Under the pieces are notes generated by a model, which was not told the DNA's origin, did not search any database, and saw nothing but the letters and a program-made list of their open reading frames with translations. Shown here piece after piece: positions 24,964-35,637 of a DNA stretch of 64,000 nt. Location of the stretch: positions 4,409,001 to 4,473,000 of the forward strand of contig CM049414.1 in NCBI GenBank assembly GCA_026929865.2, written 5' to 3'. Within the stretch, counting starts at the first letter, position 1. Each line of letters begins with the position of its first letter. The position numbers and the translations under genes are program-made. This DNA is from Hyperoplus lanceolatus. Lineage: Eukaryota > Chordata > Actinopteri > Uranoscopiformes > Ammodytidae.

Positions 24964-25920
24964 TAATTCCCCAATTCCCTTATAAACCGCCAGCCAATCA
25001 TGTTGATTTGTTTCTGTCTGTAAACCCCACATTAAAAGGCTCAATTTCTGTGTTTTTCAACCTTATTTCAAAGTTGCATAGCCCCTCTTTAGCAGCTATA
25101 AGAACCCTGTGGGAGCAGGACCTAGGCTCTGCCTTCACAGATCGCATGTGGGATTCAGTCCTGGATCGGATACACTCTACCTCCATGTGCGCCTGACACG
25201 CTCTTGTGCAATTTAAAGTAGTACATCGTATCCACATATCTAAAACCAAATTAGCTCGTATGTTCCCCGATGTAGACCCGACCTGTGATAGCTGTAAGAG
25301 CGCACCGGCATCACTCTTTCACATGTACTGGTTGTGTCCCACCTTGACTGAGTTCTGGTCATCAGTTTTTCAAACAATTTCTGAAGTACTTCAGCATCAA
25401 ATTAAGCCGAACCCTTTCACTGCAATTTTTGGCATTGCACCAAATTCAGGCTTACCTAAAGTGAAGCTGAGAGTACTGGCCGTCACCTCACTACTTGCTC
25501 GTAGGGCTATCCTCCTCAAATGGAAAGATCCTGCTCCTCCTTCCCACTCACATTGGATTCGAGACATTATGGCATGTATGAATTTAGAGAAAATACGTTA
25601 CACAACCCAGGGATCCGAGAATAAATTTGACCGAATTTGGCGCCCCTTCCTAAATTATTTAAAAAAAACAATAATAACTATAGAAGAGTAGCTACTCCCC
25701 CCCCCCCCTTTGTTATTTTTTTATTTGATTTAATTTTATTTCTTTATGTGTTTTTTTTGTTTTTTTTTCATATTGATTGTTTATTTCTGTTTCTTGTAGG
25801 GTATATTTTGTGCTGTTGGGTGTGAGGGTGGAATGTGGGTGGGGTATGTTCGGGGGAAAAAATTTGTACTAATCGTGCTACAATTTCTTTGTTACGAACA
25901 TTTAATAAAAAAACCTTTGA
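24964..25920 (+). mobile_element. 5'-truncated L1 retrotransposon with 16-bp target duplication
   Basis: The 957-base insert is bracketed by an identical 16-mer, AAGAAAATTTACTTTT, at 24948-24963 and 25921-25936. Its sequence is the 3' end of L1 ORF2 followed by a C-rich, T-rich 3'UTR (C run at 25688-25698) and TTTAATAAAAAAACCTTTGA. The 5' truncation and long A/T-rich duplication are typical of target-primed reverse transcription. It landed inside the pogo-like element, so it is the younger insertion. Confidence 0.9.
24966..25691 (+). pseudogene. L1 ORF2 C-terminal fragment with one in-frame stop
   Basis: Reading from the truncation point, the frame gives AAIRTLWEQDLG, DRIHSTSMCA, a TGA at 25194-25196 (most simply a CGA Arg codon changed), then HALVQFKVVHRIH, CDSCKSAPASLFHMYWLCP and WRPFLNYLK before the TAG stop at 25689-25691. 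The C-x2-C-x8-H-x4-C arrangement (CDSCKSAPASLFHMYWLC) is the Cys/His cluster of L1-type ORF2 C-termini. The RT domain was never inserted. It is not a host gene. Confidence 0.85.
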
Positions 25921-26002
25921 AAGAAAATTTACTTTTACCGTTGCCTAGATACAGGGGGTGGCTCACATTACCCGATGCCTCAGATTCCCCCGTTCTCCCC
26001 TA

Positions 26003-26633
26003 TATTTTTTTCTCATTAAATCATTTCTGATTAAGATTTTAGAAAGAGGTCATGAAAATAATCCACATGTGCAAGATTAAATCGATTACAGTGTCTGAAT
26101 GTCGGTTCAGACCGACTACACAGTGCTTCTTCCAGGGAAAGCCGTCAGTGGCCTGCAGCTGTTTGTGTGCAGTGAACCGGCTGGAGGCCGGTGACAGTCT
26201 GCTGTCAGAACTAGCACTACATGACTAGAGCTGCCTGACAGGAGGCTACTGGCCAACACCCAACACACCATCCAGAGGGGCTGCTTGTACTGTTGGCCTC
26301 CACTACATAAAAATACTTGCATTTAGATTATTTAGGTGTTGTTAAATCCTCTTATGTGTTAACTTAATTTCTGGTTTAAGACGAGACACTGCATGTGAAT
26401 AGGTTACGTTATCACTTAAATAAATCATTATGAAATATTTTTTGTATAACATATTTTCAGAAATGTTTGAATAACTATGTAGATTATCGGCACCCTTCCG
26501 TTGGGGTAAGTCTTCCCAAAGGCGTGGAGCTTCACACTGCATTCCGTTGATTGGTCGAGAGAATCATTTTCGCGTTAAACCGCTGTGTGTAATCACGAGT
26601 GATCAAGAGTAAAGAGTCTTGTGTTTAGAGAAA
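26003..26633. other. Intronic stretch, nothing firmly recognised
   Basis: Right flank of the pogo-like element. ATTAAATCGATTACAGTG near 26075 may be the other end of the outer repeat that starts near 23896. No coding signal. Confidence 0.35.
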
Positions 26634-26900
26634 ATGTTCAGCGTGCAGCTCTCTGTTTATTGTGTGGTGTTTTTCCTCTTTATTGAATTAATCAGTGGGA
26701 TACACTGTGTCCCACGCCTACAATGTCATGAGAGTTACATAGCTGCCGCCGTCAGCGGCGTTCGACAGCTCGATGCTCTTACACATATTCTGACCGCGGA
26801 GGAAACAGAAACCAGATCTAGGGTTACCGTGCTGACCCGAACCATGCCGACCCGCACCGCAGAACAGATTTTGGTTGAGCCTTTTTTCATTTTGAAATAA
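26634..26900 (+). CDS. Unassigned 88-residue open frame with signal-like N-terminus
   Basis: An ATG in a fair context (A at -3) opens an 88-codon frame inside nt5dc1 intron a, on the same strand. The first ~25 residues, MFSVQLSVYCVVFFLFIELI followed by SGIHC, look like a signal peptide or a membrane anchor. The rest has four more Cys/His-rich positions early on and then an acidic and basic tail, with no motif I know. The stop TAA at 26898-26900 overlaps an AATAAA at 26896-26901. I cannot tell a small secreted protein from a chance frame or transposon remnant. No homologue is recalled, so this is reported only as a candidate. Confidence 0.15.
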   Translation: MFSVQLSVYCVVFFLFIELISGIHCVPRLQCHESYIAAAVSGVRQLDALTHILTAEETETRSRVTVLTRTMPTRTAEQILVEPFFILK

Positions 26901-27526
26901 AAAGAAAATACTATGTACAGGTCTTTAAAGGCATGTTTTTAAGAACAAAATGTAATATAAATCACACAATTTACAGCATATGAAAAAATCCTTCTGTAAT
27001 AACATTAGTGCTTAAGAAAGATTATGGAAAGTTTAGTTGATGTATGTGGTTTAGAAGTTGAGATTTCTGGTTCAGAATGAAGTCGACAGAATGAAAGCAT
27101 TATGGAAGCAAAACAGACAAAAATCTCCAACTTGACAAGTGCTGGAAAAAATTACGTTATTGCCTGCAGTGTCTCAACTTAAATGAAGTGATGACTGTCT
27201 TTAGCTTCACCTTCACTGCAGTAACATGACTTCTTCTCAACTTTGTTTTAAAAGTAAAATCTTCTTAATCTTAGTGTCACAAAGTTCACCGGTTGCAAAA
27301 AAACAGCAGGGACAGGGGCAGCCAGGACTCCCTGACAACTACTTCAACTGAACACCCTGTCCTAGAGAGAAATATTTGTTGGAATCCTGACCCCGCCAAC
27401 TTTCTTTGGAACCATGACAAAATAACAGTTTTGTAAAGTGTGGAGGAACAGACTTAAGGTCATTTGCTGAGTGAAGAATGCATGCAATCATTCTTAAGTT
27501 GATTATATTCATGTTCCAGCCTTTAA

Positions 27527-28139
27527 AGAGGACCTATTATACTACTTTTCTGGTCTTAATTTCTTGTTTTACACTGCTATAGAGCAACCTGACACGAATC
27601 ACATCACAAAAAACTATGTAGATTTTCGGGAAGCTATTTCTCTTATTTTGGCGATCCAGCACGTCCTGTCAACACTTGAGTGTGTGTGCTTCGGCCATCT
27701 CCGCTCCCTCCGCCTGTGCTTCGGCCATCTCCGCTCCCCTCCCCCCCCTCCTGCAAACCCCACTCCGTTGTGATTGGTTACCTTCCTTCCGGAACACTTT
27801 CAGTGGCGGGAAGCGCGAGCATGGACCTATAAGGGCGCGAGGCAGACGCGAACAGGGAAGTGACAGCATTACTATACATGGAAACATCCGCGTGGTGGCG
27901 ACACCAAGTTACATGCGACGTCACGAAGTTACAAAGCCTCAAACCGCTTTGAACACGTGACTTCTCGACTGGCTAGAATAGTATCTAGTGCTCTGCACAG
28001 ACACCCCAGACTGTCAGCAGGGAATACGTCGAAATGCATGTAAGTCATTATTTGATCATTTAGTATGGTTAAGCATGACTATAAATCATCATAACAACGT
28101 TTATAGGTCATAAAAGTCAAAAAGCATCATAGGTCCTCT
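27527..28139. mobile_element. TTAA-flanked MITE with CpG-rich core
   Basis: AGAGGACCTAT and ATAGGTCCTCT are exact inverted ends with TTAA directly outside both (27523-27526 and 28140-28143). TTAA insertion fits Kolobok or piggyBac families. The terminus continues as TTATACT/GATGCTTTTT. The core at 27670-27960 is unusually GC- and CpG-rich and contains a 26-base tandem duplication of TTCGGCCATCTCCGCTCC. No transposase is encoded. Confidence 0.78.
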
Positions 28140-28630
28140 TTAAACCACACTGCTCAGTCTGTTTGTCTTTGCATCAGTACAACTTGCATCAGAGGCTAAC
28201 TTTTATTTAAGCTTACTACACATTAGTTATTTTATGATGCAGTTAAAGTAAAAGTAGAAGCTGCTACCCCACCCCATAGTAGTGTTTGTCCAGTACCTGG
28301 AAGCTGCGTTTCTCTCACTGTATATGGAAGATTCAATGGAATTTCTCCTTACAAGTGCTGCTACAGATAATACTCGGGAATTCTGTGGGAGTGTATACCG
28401 CTTTCTCAAAGTGTTTACTTAATTAATCTACGTATTTCCTCAGAGGCCCCCGTATGTGTACACTGTTTATGGCTCTATGTTTTCCATCATCCGTACAAAC
28501 TGTTTAGCCTTGATTGAGCTATTTGTTGCTGGTGTAAGTCAGTGTGTTTGGATGCTGTCCAGGCATTGTCCTTCACACAGACGCCAGGCGCCTATCACAG
28601 AGGTTAATGTTGTTTCTCTGGCCGCTGCAG

Positions 28631-28728
28631 GAAGGATTTCGAAGAACTATTCGACGTGATCATCACCAATGCCCTGAAGCCCGGGTTCTTCTCCCTGGTG
28701 CCCCAGCAGAGGCCCTTTAGGACCCTGG
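28631..28728 (+). CDS. nt5dc1: nt5dc1 coding exon b (HAD motif III region)
   Basis: Reads KDFEELFDVIITNALKPGFF, then SLVPQQRPFRTL. In this family the conserved Lys of the NALKPGFF block corresponds to HAD motif III. The acceptor is GCTGCAG|G, whose first base completes the Gly codon left open by exon a. The donor is CTGG|GTGAG, leaving one base for the next exon. Length and phase match the human order (DFTDLFDIVITNALKPGFF). Confidence 0.95.
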
Positions 28729-29336
28729 GTGAGTAGTGACCAGCTGCTCTATCAAGCCCCACACTTTACTCTATCATGCACTCACTCATTTAGGCTTCAA
28801 TTCATTTCTTTGGTCTGGCCAATCAAAACCAAAGATATTTAATTACCAATGGTTATCAAACAGATAAACATAACAGAAATTAAAATTTTAGGAACTTTCA
28901 ACACACTGTTTTGGACGTCGTGAGAAGATAATAGGTGTCATATATTTGACATAATAATGATACAATTAAATTTAAGGTGATAATTGTGCTCCAGACATTC
29001 TATTCTTAATCCCTAATAACATCTTCAATTTTAAATATTTTTATTTTTAAACACAACAGCAGTTACTATCGCAAGACAGTCTTTTGTCCCGCTTCTCAGG
29101 AATCACTGATATATATCACACGTCATGGTTCAGGGGGATTTGTTTTCCATAACACTCTCTGCCTTATATTTAATAACAACAGTGTCCGTGAAGAGCTTCC
29201 CAGTGTATTGTGGTGACTGAGAGGTTTTCAGGTCTGGTACCACAGAGACATGTGCTCACTGTTTGTATCAGCGCTGTCACCAATTTGTCAAAAACTAGTT
29301 CTATGAGATTTAGATTGATTACCTCATCTCACTCTT

Positions 29337-29640
29337 TGGGTGGCAGTGGCAAAGTGGGTAGGGAGTTCGCCTCTGGTGTGCAGGGTCGGAGGTTCGATCC
29401 CCCGTCTCCCCGCCACATGTCGAAGTGTCCCTGGGCAAGACACTGAACCCCAAATTGCTCCCGATAGTTAGCTTAGTTAGCTTAGCACCCTAGTGCTAAG
29501 CCTACCCTGCGTGGTAGCTGCTGCTATCGGTGTATGAATGTGTGTGTGACTGGGTGAATGTGAATGTGTACAAAAAACAATGTAAAGCGCTTTGAGTCTG
29601 TGATAAACGGAGATATAGCGCTATACAAGTCTATTTACCA
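29337..29640 (+). mobile_element. tRNA-derived V-SINE-like element, near full length
   Basis: A-box-like GGCAAAGTGGGTAGGGAGTT is followed by a good B box GGTTCGATCC at 29391-29400. Then come CATGTCGAAGTGTCCCTGGG and CAAGACACTGAACCCC, the conserved body, ATCGGTGTATGAATGTGTGT, and a LINE2-like 3' end TAAAGCGCTTTGAGT plus ATAGCGCTATACAAGTCTAT. This layout (tRNA head, conserved core, L2-like tail) is that of V-SINE-type elements of fish. Confidence 0.85.
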
Positions 29641-30824
29641 TTAAAAAGGAAAGTACTAAGCATATTCCCAGAAATTAGGAAGGCTCATATTTTTCAGTGT
29701 TTTTAGCAAAACATTTGTTTGTATATTTCATGGTCTCTCTTTATAATCAGGATACTACACTGATTTTTTTTTTTTTTTTTACATTTTTACGTTTTCTTTT
29801 TTCTTTTATATCACCAAATACTAAGTTCCATTCCCCTCCATTGTATTGAGGTAGAAGAATGCATCTCACAGACACAGACCCTCTAATAAAGCAGCGCTGC
29901 TTAGATAGTGGGTCCAGCTGTGATCTTCTCTAAACGTAACTTGAAGATTTCAAACAGCTGTTTTTTCTGTTAGTGAGATTGATATCAGCTGCCAACATTT
30001 TATTGGCTGGGCTCCTCCTGGCCCATGACTCCAGTTACCTTCCCCGGGACCAGGCATCTGATCCTGGATGCTGGTGTTGAAGGTGTGCACTGGCAGCACT
30101 CGCCTGCTGGAATGCTCCCACTCATCTGGATTGTCTCTGTGCCAGCAATAACACTAGGGATACATTATGTGTGAAGACACCATGATCCACTCTCTGAAAT
30201 ATCACTCTCATCTCTCTGCCTCCTCGCTCTTCAACCACGTTTTGCCACGTTGGCAGAAAAAAAACATCTGCATTTGCTCCTCCTCTGGCCTCCGAACACA
30301 GCGGCCTCCCCTTTTTTTAGTTGGAACATCACTTGTTATTCTGAACTCTTCACATTTCTCTGTTATAATAGATTTTATTGAGAGGAATTTAAAGCATTTG
30401 TAGAGATGACTACAGCTCTAAATCAGGGATTCAGAACTTTACTATACATTGACGACTTCATGAAGCGATCAGTGGCTGCCTTCCCCTGAGGGAATAACGT
30501 TAGGTCTGAACCTTTTCCACCGAGGCAGTTTGGTGGCCGGTTCTGAGCCGGTGTGGAACTGGGAACCGCTTTAATCACGGGCAGGATTATCCTGACCAAC
30601 CAAACCAACTCAAACTTCATGCCCGCCATATTTAAAAACACTGCTATTACAAGACGTAATCAGAACATTATCCCCAATCGAGCAATCACAACAAGCGGCG
30701 CAAATACGCTGGATAGCTCATGATTGGCTCACAAGGCAAAGCCAAAATCAAACCTTGTCACCTTGTTGTTTTTGTACAGGTTGACTAAGCAGCATTTTAA
30801 TTAAAAATTAAATTATAGAGTCAA

Positions 30825-30960
30825 GGGGGGCTGTGGTGAAGTGGATAGGGAGGTGGACCCCCAACTATAGGGTTGGTGGTTCGATCCCCAGTCTCCCCGC
30901 CACATGTCCAAGTGTTCCTGAGCAAGACACCGAACCGTAGATGTCTCCTGATAGTTAGCA
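30825..30960 (+). mobile_element. V-SINE-like element, 3'-truncated copy
   Basis: GGCTGTGGTGAAGTGGATAG, B box GGTTCGATCC at 30878-30887, CATGTCCAAGTGTTCCTGAG and CAAGACACCGAACC parallel the copy at 29337. It stops after GATAGTTAGCA, before the L2-like tail. Confidence 0.8.
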
Positions 30961-31013
30961 TGACATGTAACATGTCACACAAAAGTTATCCGACTCAATG
31001 ATCACTTTTGCTT

Positions 31014-31225
31014 CACTAGAATGTGTGGTGGTGTGTTTACCTGCACAGTCCTCCCCACTGGCTGTATTTTGCTTTGTTATGGTTTCTTTTGCTCCTTAGG
31101 GACATTTCTAGGCTTAGACCCAAGCTCCTTCCTGCAACAAAACAATACCAAGAAATGCTACTATGTAGAATCCAGCCAGAGAGAGGAGGACTGTGCAGAT
31201 AAACACACCACCACATATTCTAGTG
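31014..31225. mobile_element. Hairpin MITE with 41-base arms
   Basis: CACTAGAATGTGTGGTGGTG through CTGCACAGTCCTCC (31014-31054) is complementary to 31185-31225 with 2-3 mismatches. The two arms enclose ~130 bases, so the whole can fold as one hairpin. A one-armed relative lies at 12615. No transposase; target duplication unclear because similarity to the relative continues ~30 bases to the left. Confidence 0.75.
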
Positions 31226-34200
31226 GTGAGAGGGATTGTTTTTGAGTGACTCTTTAATTTATTTTATTCATTCAAATGTTGCATAGTCTGCCTTTTAATG
31301 CTAGCTCTAGCATCAGCCGGGAGAGCAGGAATGAGACTCTAGTCTTGTCATCTTTCAGCAGGTTTGTCTTTTCCTGGATTGTGCAAAAGAAATGGCTTAT
31401 GCAAGTCTGGCCTTAATGATACAGGGTTTAATGTATGTTAATCATGTGTTAATAAATCCAAATGTGTGCTTTTATTTATCCTACTGTTAAGGTTGGCCGG
31501 GGACTAAGTAATGTGGCAGTGAAAACCTTGTCAAACAGTAATTTAATAATAGGCTGTGATCACAGAGAAAGGTGCTACATGACTCACATAACCTCAGGCT
31601 CCGGGAGGTATTGTACATCATTGATTCATTGCAGTGAAAATGCCAAAAACAGATCCTTGTCAAAGCTGCTGCTCATCTGAGCTGTACGGTTCTTCACACT
31701 TCTTTCAGCTCCAGACCACATACCACTCATTCCACTTTCTCTCAAAGTCCATCGTCCTCACAGCTGTTGCCACCAGTGTGTGTGTGTGTTTACAGAAGCT
31801 CAGGTTTTTTATCCCTGTTCTTTCACTCTCTCCTGTCACAATATTTATAGCATATTTAACCCCAGTTTGAACCTGTGATTGTCCGTACTCTGTAAAACAC
31901 TAAGATCTCCTCAGTGAGAGTGAGGACCGTATTCTAAGCTGCTGCTGCCGCTCTTAAATACCAGTCAGTCAATTTAAAGACTGTCTGTCTGTGAAGAACA
32001 GCCATTACTTACTTGAAGGGGCTCTATTGAATCCTATAGAGCAGCCAAGGGAAGCATACCACAGGAAAAGGCTAGTCATTCACTTAATTAAAGATGCTTC
32101 ACAGCACTTGCCGCAAATAGAAATACATCATATATGATAGCATTTGCTAAAATCTAGCAAAAATCTTATTTGTCCATTTCGCCTATATTGTTCAGACTGG
32201 AAAGATTCAAACAAGAATGTTCAAAGGTGAAGCAATAGGAGCAGAGATATGCTTTTAGTAAGTATGGCTCAAACTCCAAAAATGGACTAGGGTTGGGCAT
32301 TGGGTCCTTCAGATCGTTCAAGCAACATCTAATGGCCAATCGAAGATCCAATCGTGTGTGTGTGTGGGGGGGGGGTTGAGCATGGCCGTATGCAGGGTTC
32401 TAGAAATACAGAGGTCCATAATAATCCCAATGTGCTCCCTGAAACTGAGCTTGTGGCACGAGACAGTAATCTGAGTGGTTTTTCCGATGATTTAATTACT
32501 TTTGAACGGTAAGTACGTCGGAGTTACTTACTTTTTCTCGTGGAAGCGAACAGCTATTCCGTTCCAAATTAGCTGTCCTCTGTGTCACCGTAACCCTTAC
32601 AAGAGCTTTTCAAGGAGCAATTCATCCTGGAACGTGCATCTTTTCGGGGACTTATAAATACATTCAAAGATCCAATATTGATACTCTTTTGTGTCCATGT
32701 TATATGCGTACATTTGCATGAAAAAGAAAAAAAAACTAGGTGTAAGAAATGGCCAGCGTTAAAGGAATTATTTTATTTTTACAAAACAGAATATGGAGAC
32801 TAACATTTTGAAAACATTAAATAATGACTTTAACTCTGGCTATTTCCAACACCTAGTTTTGGGGTTTAAAAAAAATGCAGAAGTATGCATAATTAGTTAG
32901 ATATTGCCAAATTTGCATATTCATTCAAACATTTATGAAAAAATGTGTAATATAAAAAGTATTGTCTTAATGTAAGTAATCAACTGCCAACGTTTCATGA
33001 TGATATCTATAAGTTAAAAATGTTACCCTTTTGACCTTTTTCTTCTAAATAAAACAAACATAAATCTGGCCGAAAATCTGAAAAAACCTCAGTCATTATT
33101 CATGAGCTCAGAATGGCTGAATGCATTGCTGTGTGGTTTGTTAACAGGCTAAATGTGAGGGTTTTGGAAGTGTTCCTGGCTGACACGTGGTGCGTAGCAG
33201 AGTTGGACCGGGACATAAGGGCCATGACTGGGTCTGCTCTGCTTTCACTCACAGCCCACTGGGGAAACTCATAGAAAGTAAATAATATGGATGTAGCATC
33301 CGGGCTGACCTCAGTTATTCACACGGCATCCAATAATCCTGGTTTGTGCGCGTCGCCATTTTGTGAGGGGGAGGGAGATAGCTGACGTAATACCTCCGAG
33401 GCAAAGTGAGGGACAACGGGCGGAGAGCTGTCACTCAAGAGATCGCGCCAATACATTTTAACCTCCGATAAAATAAAAACTAGCGTGGTCCTAAAAAATT
33501 CACCCCCCTCAGTGTTGTCATGGAGATATGACCTAAACATACAGACTAACATGGTTTTGTGGCCCAGGCTGTAAATAGGTTTAATAAGACTTTGAAAACG
33601 GCCTGTCTAACAAGTGAGTCAAAGAAAAACTGCTCGGTCTTGGCACCACGCCCTAGTGGCACTTCCGGTTACTACAGTTGTGGTCACTTCCTTATTGGAT
33701 GCTTGTAAAAATCGCTGAGGTTGGGGCTTGGGGAAACTCCACTGCTCAGCTGAAGGGATAGCTGCTGGAATGCAATACACACAACTTCCACACCTTTGAA
33801 TAGAGTTACTACCCAATATCTCAAGGAAACACCCAAAGTAGCTTCAATTACACCTTTTGTTAAACATAAAGGTGGTCTGTATTTATTCAAACTTGTATGG
33901 ACCATAGATAGTCTCGTGGGATGGAAATATTCATTAAATTGTCAATCTAGCTTCAACAGACAGAAAGTGGAATGAGCCTGGTCTGACTGACAACTACATG
34001 AACCAATCACAAGCTGCCTTCCACTATAAGGGGCAAACTTTAGGTCAGAACGCAGGTCCTGATTGGCCCGGTCATTTTCTGACCTGGTTCCTCCCCATGG
34101 AGATTGGGGAAATTACAGAGTGATCTGTGAGAGAGAAACTAATGTGAAGCTTGCAAGATCAGGCTGGTCTCCCCAGGCTATCAGTATCCAGTAATCCACA

Positions 34201-34453
34201 AAAATAAATAAATAAACAAAGTCTGTAAAATAAGAATAAATTATCCTTTATTCATCCAAACCTGTGCCAGTCCCTGACCCCCCCACACAGGGAACCACCA
34301 CTGCTGTACAGGAAGTATTGAAGTATATAATTGACACTCTGCTGTTGTGTTTTCCCTGTGGGCCTGCTGGTGAGTTCTGTGGTGAGGTGTGTAGCTGACG
34401 CTGCTCGGTGAGGCTGTGTGGTCATGTAGCAGCTGGCTGCAGTGTATCTGATT

Positions 34454-34500
34454 CTCTCTCTCTCTCTCTCTCCCTCTCTCTCTCTTTCTCTCTCTGTCAG
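34454..34500 (+). promoter_or_regulatory. nt5dc1: CT microsatellite acting as splice-acceptor tract of nt5dc1 exon c
   Basis: A CT dinucleotide run with three interruptions runs directly into CTGTCAG at the exon border, so it forms the polypyrimidine tract. Copy number is expected to vary between individuals. Confidence 0.85.
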
Positions 34501-34622
34501 TGAACGATGTGGAGGAGAGCGAGGGCCTGCCGTCTCTGGACAAACCGGGCTGGTACTCCCAGGGGAACTGGCCCCATCTGCACCAGCTGCTCAAGACCAT
34601 GACAGGCAAACCAGAGCCCAAG
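34501..34622 (+). CDS. nt5dc1: nt5dc1 coding exon c
   Basis: Reads NDVEESEGLPSLDKPGWYSQ, then GNWPHLHQLLKTMTGKPEPK. The LPSLDKPGWYSQGN and MTGKPEPK blocks are hallmark sequences of NT5DC1. The two leading bases complete a codon split with exon b (giving Val where human has Glu). The exon ends in phase 0 at AAG|GTAAGG. The conserved PEPK just before the HAD motif IV exon agrees with the family order. Confidence 0.95.
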
Positions 34623-34657
34623 GTAAGGCCAGCCACCCACCCTGTGCTGTATGTATG

Positions 34658-35637
34658 CAGAGGTGTAATGTTACAAAGTACATTAACTCAACTTACTGTA
34701 CTACAAGAGCACATATTATGCTGTTTCCTCTTTTCTGACCTATACATGTTGTTAAAATGTTTTATAGTCATGCTAAACGATACCAAAGTGTCAAATAATG
34801 ACTTACATGCATCTAGACGTATTCCCTGCTTACTGTCTGGGGTGGCTGTGCACCAGCGCTCAACAATACGGTGCCGTTCGCGGCACACTAGGGCCTAATA
34901 TCCTGCATCTCGCTACGTGTTCAACACGGATTTCCATGTATGTTTATGTTGCTACATGTTCAGGCGGATTAGCGGCAGAAAGAGCGGACAGTGAAGCTAA
35001 GGAAAGGTGCCTGTTGCCACGAGGGAACCTGGCCAATCAGAGCAGACCGGTGCAGAGGGCAGACGGGGGTCTTAAAGAGAGTTCTGTTTAGGCTATAAAC
35101 AGAATTTCTTCACAGAGAGGCTATGAGACGAAATACAGCAATACCAGTGTGAGAAATAAAAAGGGATTTTTACAGTCACATAATAAATATCTTAAATCCG
35201 AAAAATAGCATTATATGGGATGTTTAAGTACAGGTTGGAAGGACTTGTACTTTACTTGAATATTTTCCTTTTCATGACACTTCATTCTACTCCTCTACAA
35301 ATAAAATATTCTTCCACCAAGAAAAAAAAAAGACTTGCAGTCCCATACAGAATGATTGTACATTAATGCATGGGTAATAATAACATCATATCTAATACTA
35401 GAACAAGAAACATCTGCATTGAGAAAACTTTTACTTTTAATATTTACAGTACATCTGAGTATTTTTACTGTTTGGTTTTTGTACCTTCACATCTTTGAGC
35501 CTACATTACAGACAAGCTAAATACTTAATACTGTGGTATTGTAATAAGTGACTTGTAACTTGTAACAGATATTGTTCTAGTTAGGTATCTCTACTCTTTC
35601 TCAAGTATTTTTTTTAGGTATACTCTTTACACCACTG
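34658..35637. mobile_element. hAT-like CAGTGGTGTAA-type element carrying a TTAA-type MITE
   Basis: Left end CAGAGGTGTAATGTTACAAA, right end CTCTTTACACCACTG ending at 35637. Typical words of this common fish repeat follow (TTAAGTACAG, ACTTGTACTTTACTTGAATA, GAGTATTTTTACT, TGTGGTATTG). The stretch 34705-35222 interrupts it exactly where the consensus would read CTTAAGTAC. That insert has ends AGAGCACATATTATGC and a complementary AGCATTATATGGGATGT and belongs with the TTAA-type MITEs. No 8-base duplication of the outer element was found. Confidence 0.65.
34705..35222. mobile_element. TTAA-type MITE inserted in the hAT-like repeat
   Basis: Ends contain ACATATTATGC and GCATTATATGGGATG; TTAA follows the right end (35223-35226) and a decayed version, ACAA, precedes the left. 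Inside, CTGGCCAATCAGAGCAGACC matches the fragment at 22770. This gives three related copies in one gene. Confidence 0.6.

Larger units (their letters stand above)
24340..26000. mobile_element. pogo-like (Tc1/mariner superfamily) element, host of an L1 insertion
   Basis: The termini GGGGAGAACGGGGTAATCTG (24340 on) and its complement ending at 26000 match over ~28 bases with a single difference. TA dinucleotides flank both ends (24338-24339, 26001-26002). Without the L1 insert the element is about 690 bases and has no readable transposase. A second member with a different but related terminus (GGGGAAGGTGGGGTGATTTG) and a transposase tail lies at 36139-37214. A 19-base-arm hairpin at 24724-24763 (AGAAAGTGAGACA / TGTCTCACTTTC) sits inside. 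Confidence 0.82.
21318..28630 (+). other. nt5dc1: nt5dc1 intron a, transposon-rich
   Basis: Intron of 7.3 kb between the motif II exon and the next. It holds an older repeat interrupted by a piggyBac-type MITE, a fragment of a TTAA-type MITE, a pogo-like element carrying an L1 copy, an unassigned short open frame and a TTAA-flanked MITE. These are listed separately. No nested gene such as a collagen was seen. Confidence 0.85.
28729..34500 (+). other. nt5dc1: nt5dc1 intron b
   Basis: 5.8-kb intron with two V-SINE-like copies and a hairpin MITE, listed separately. The stretch 31226-34452 holds no recognised feature apart from a CA/G-rich simple tract near 32356-32375. The acceptor side is a CT microsatellite. 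Confidence 0.85.

Noticed and set aside
32856-33090. Possible AT-rich repeat or matrix-attachment region
   Set aside because: Only composition supports it; no defined motif or repeat ends.
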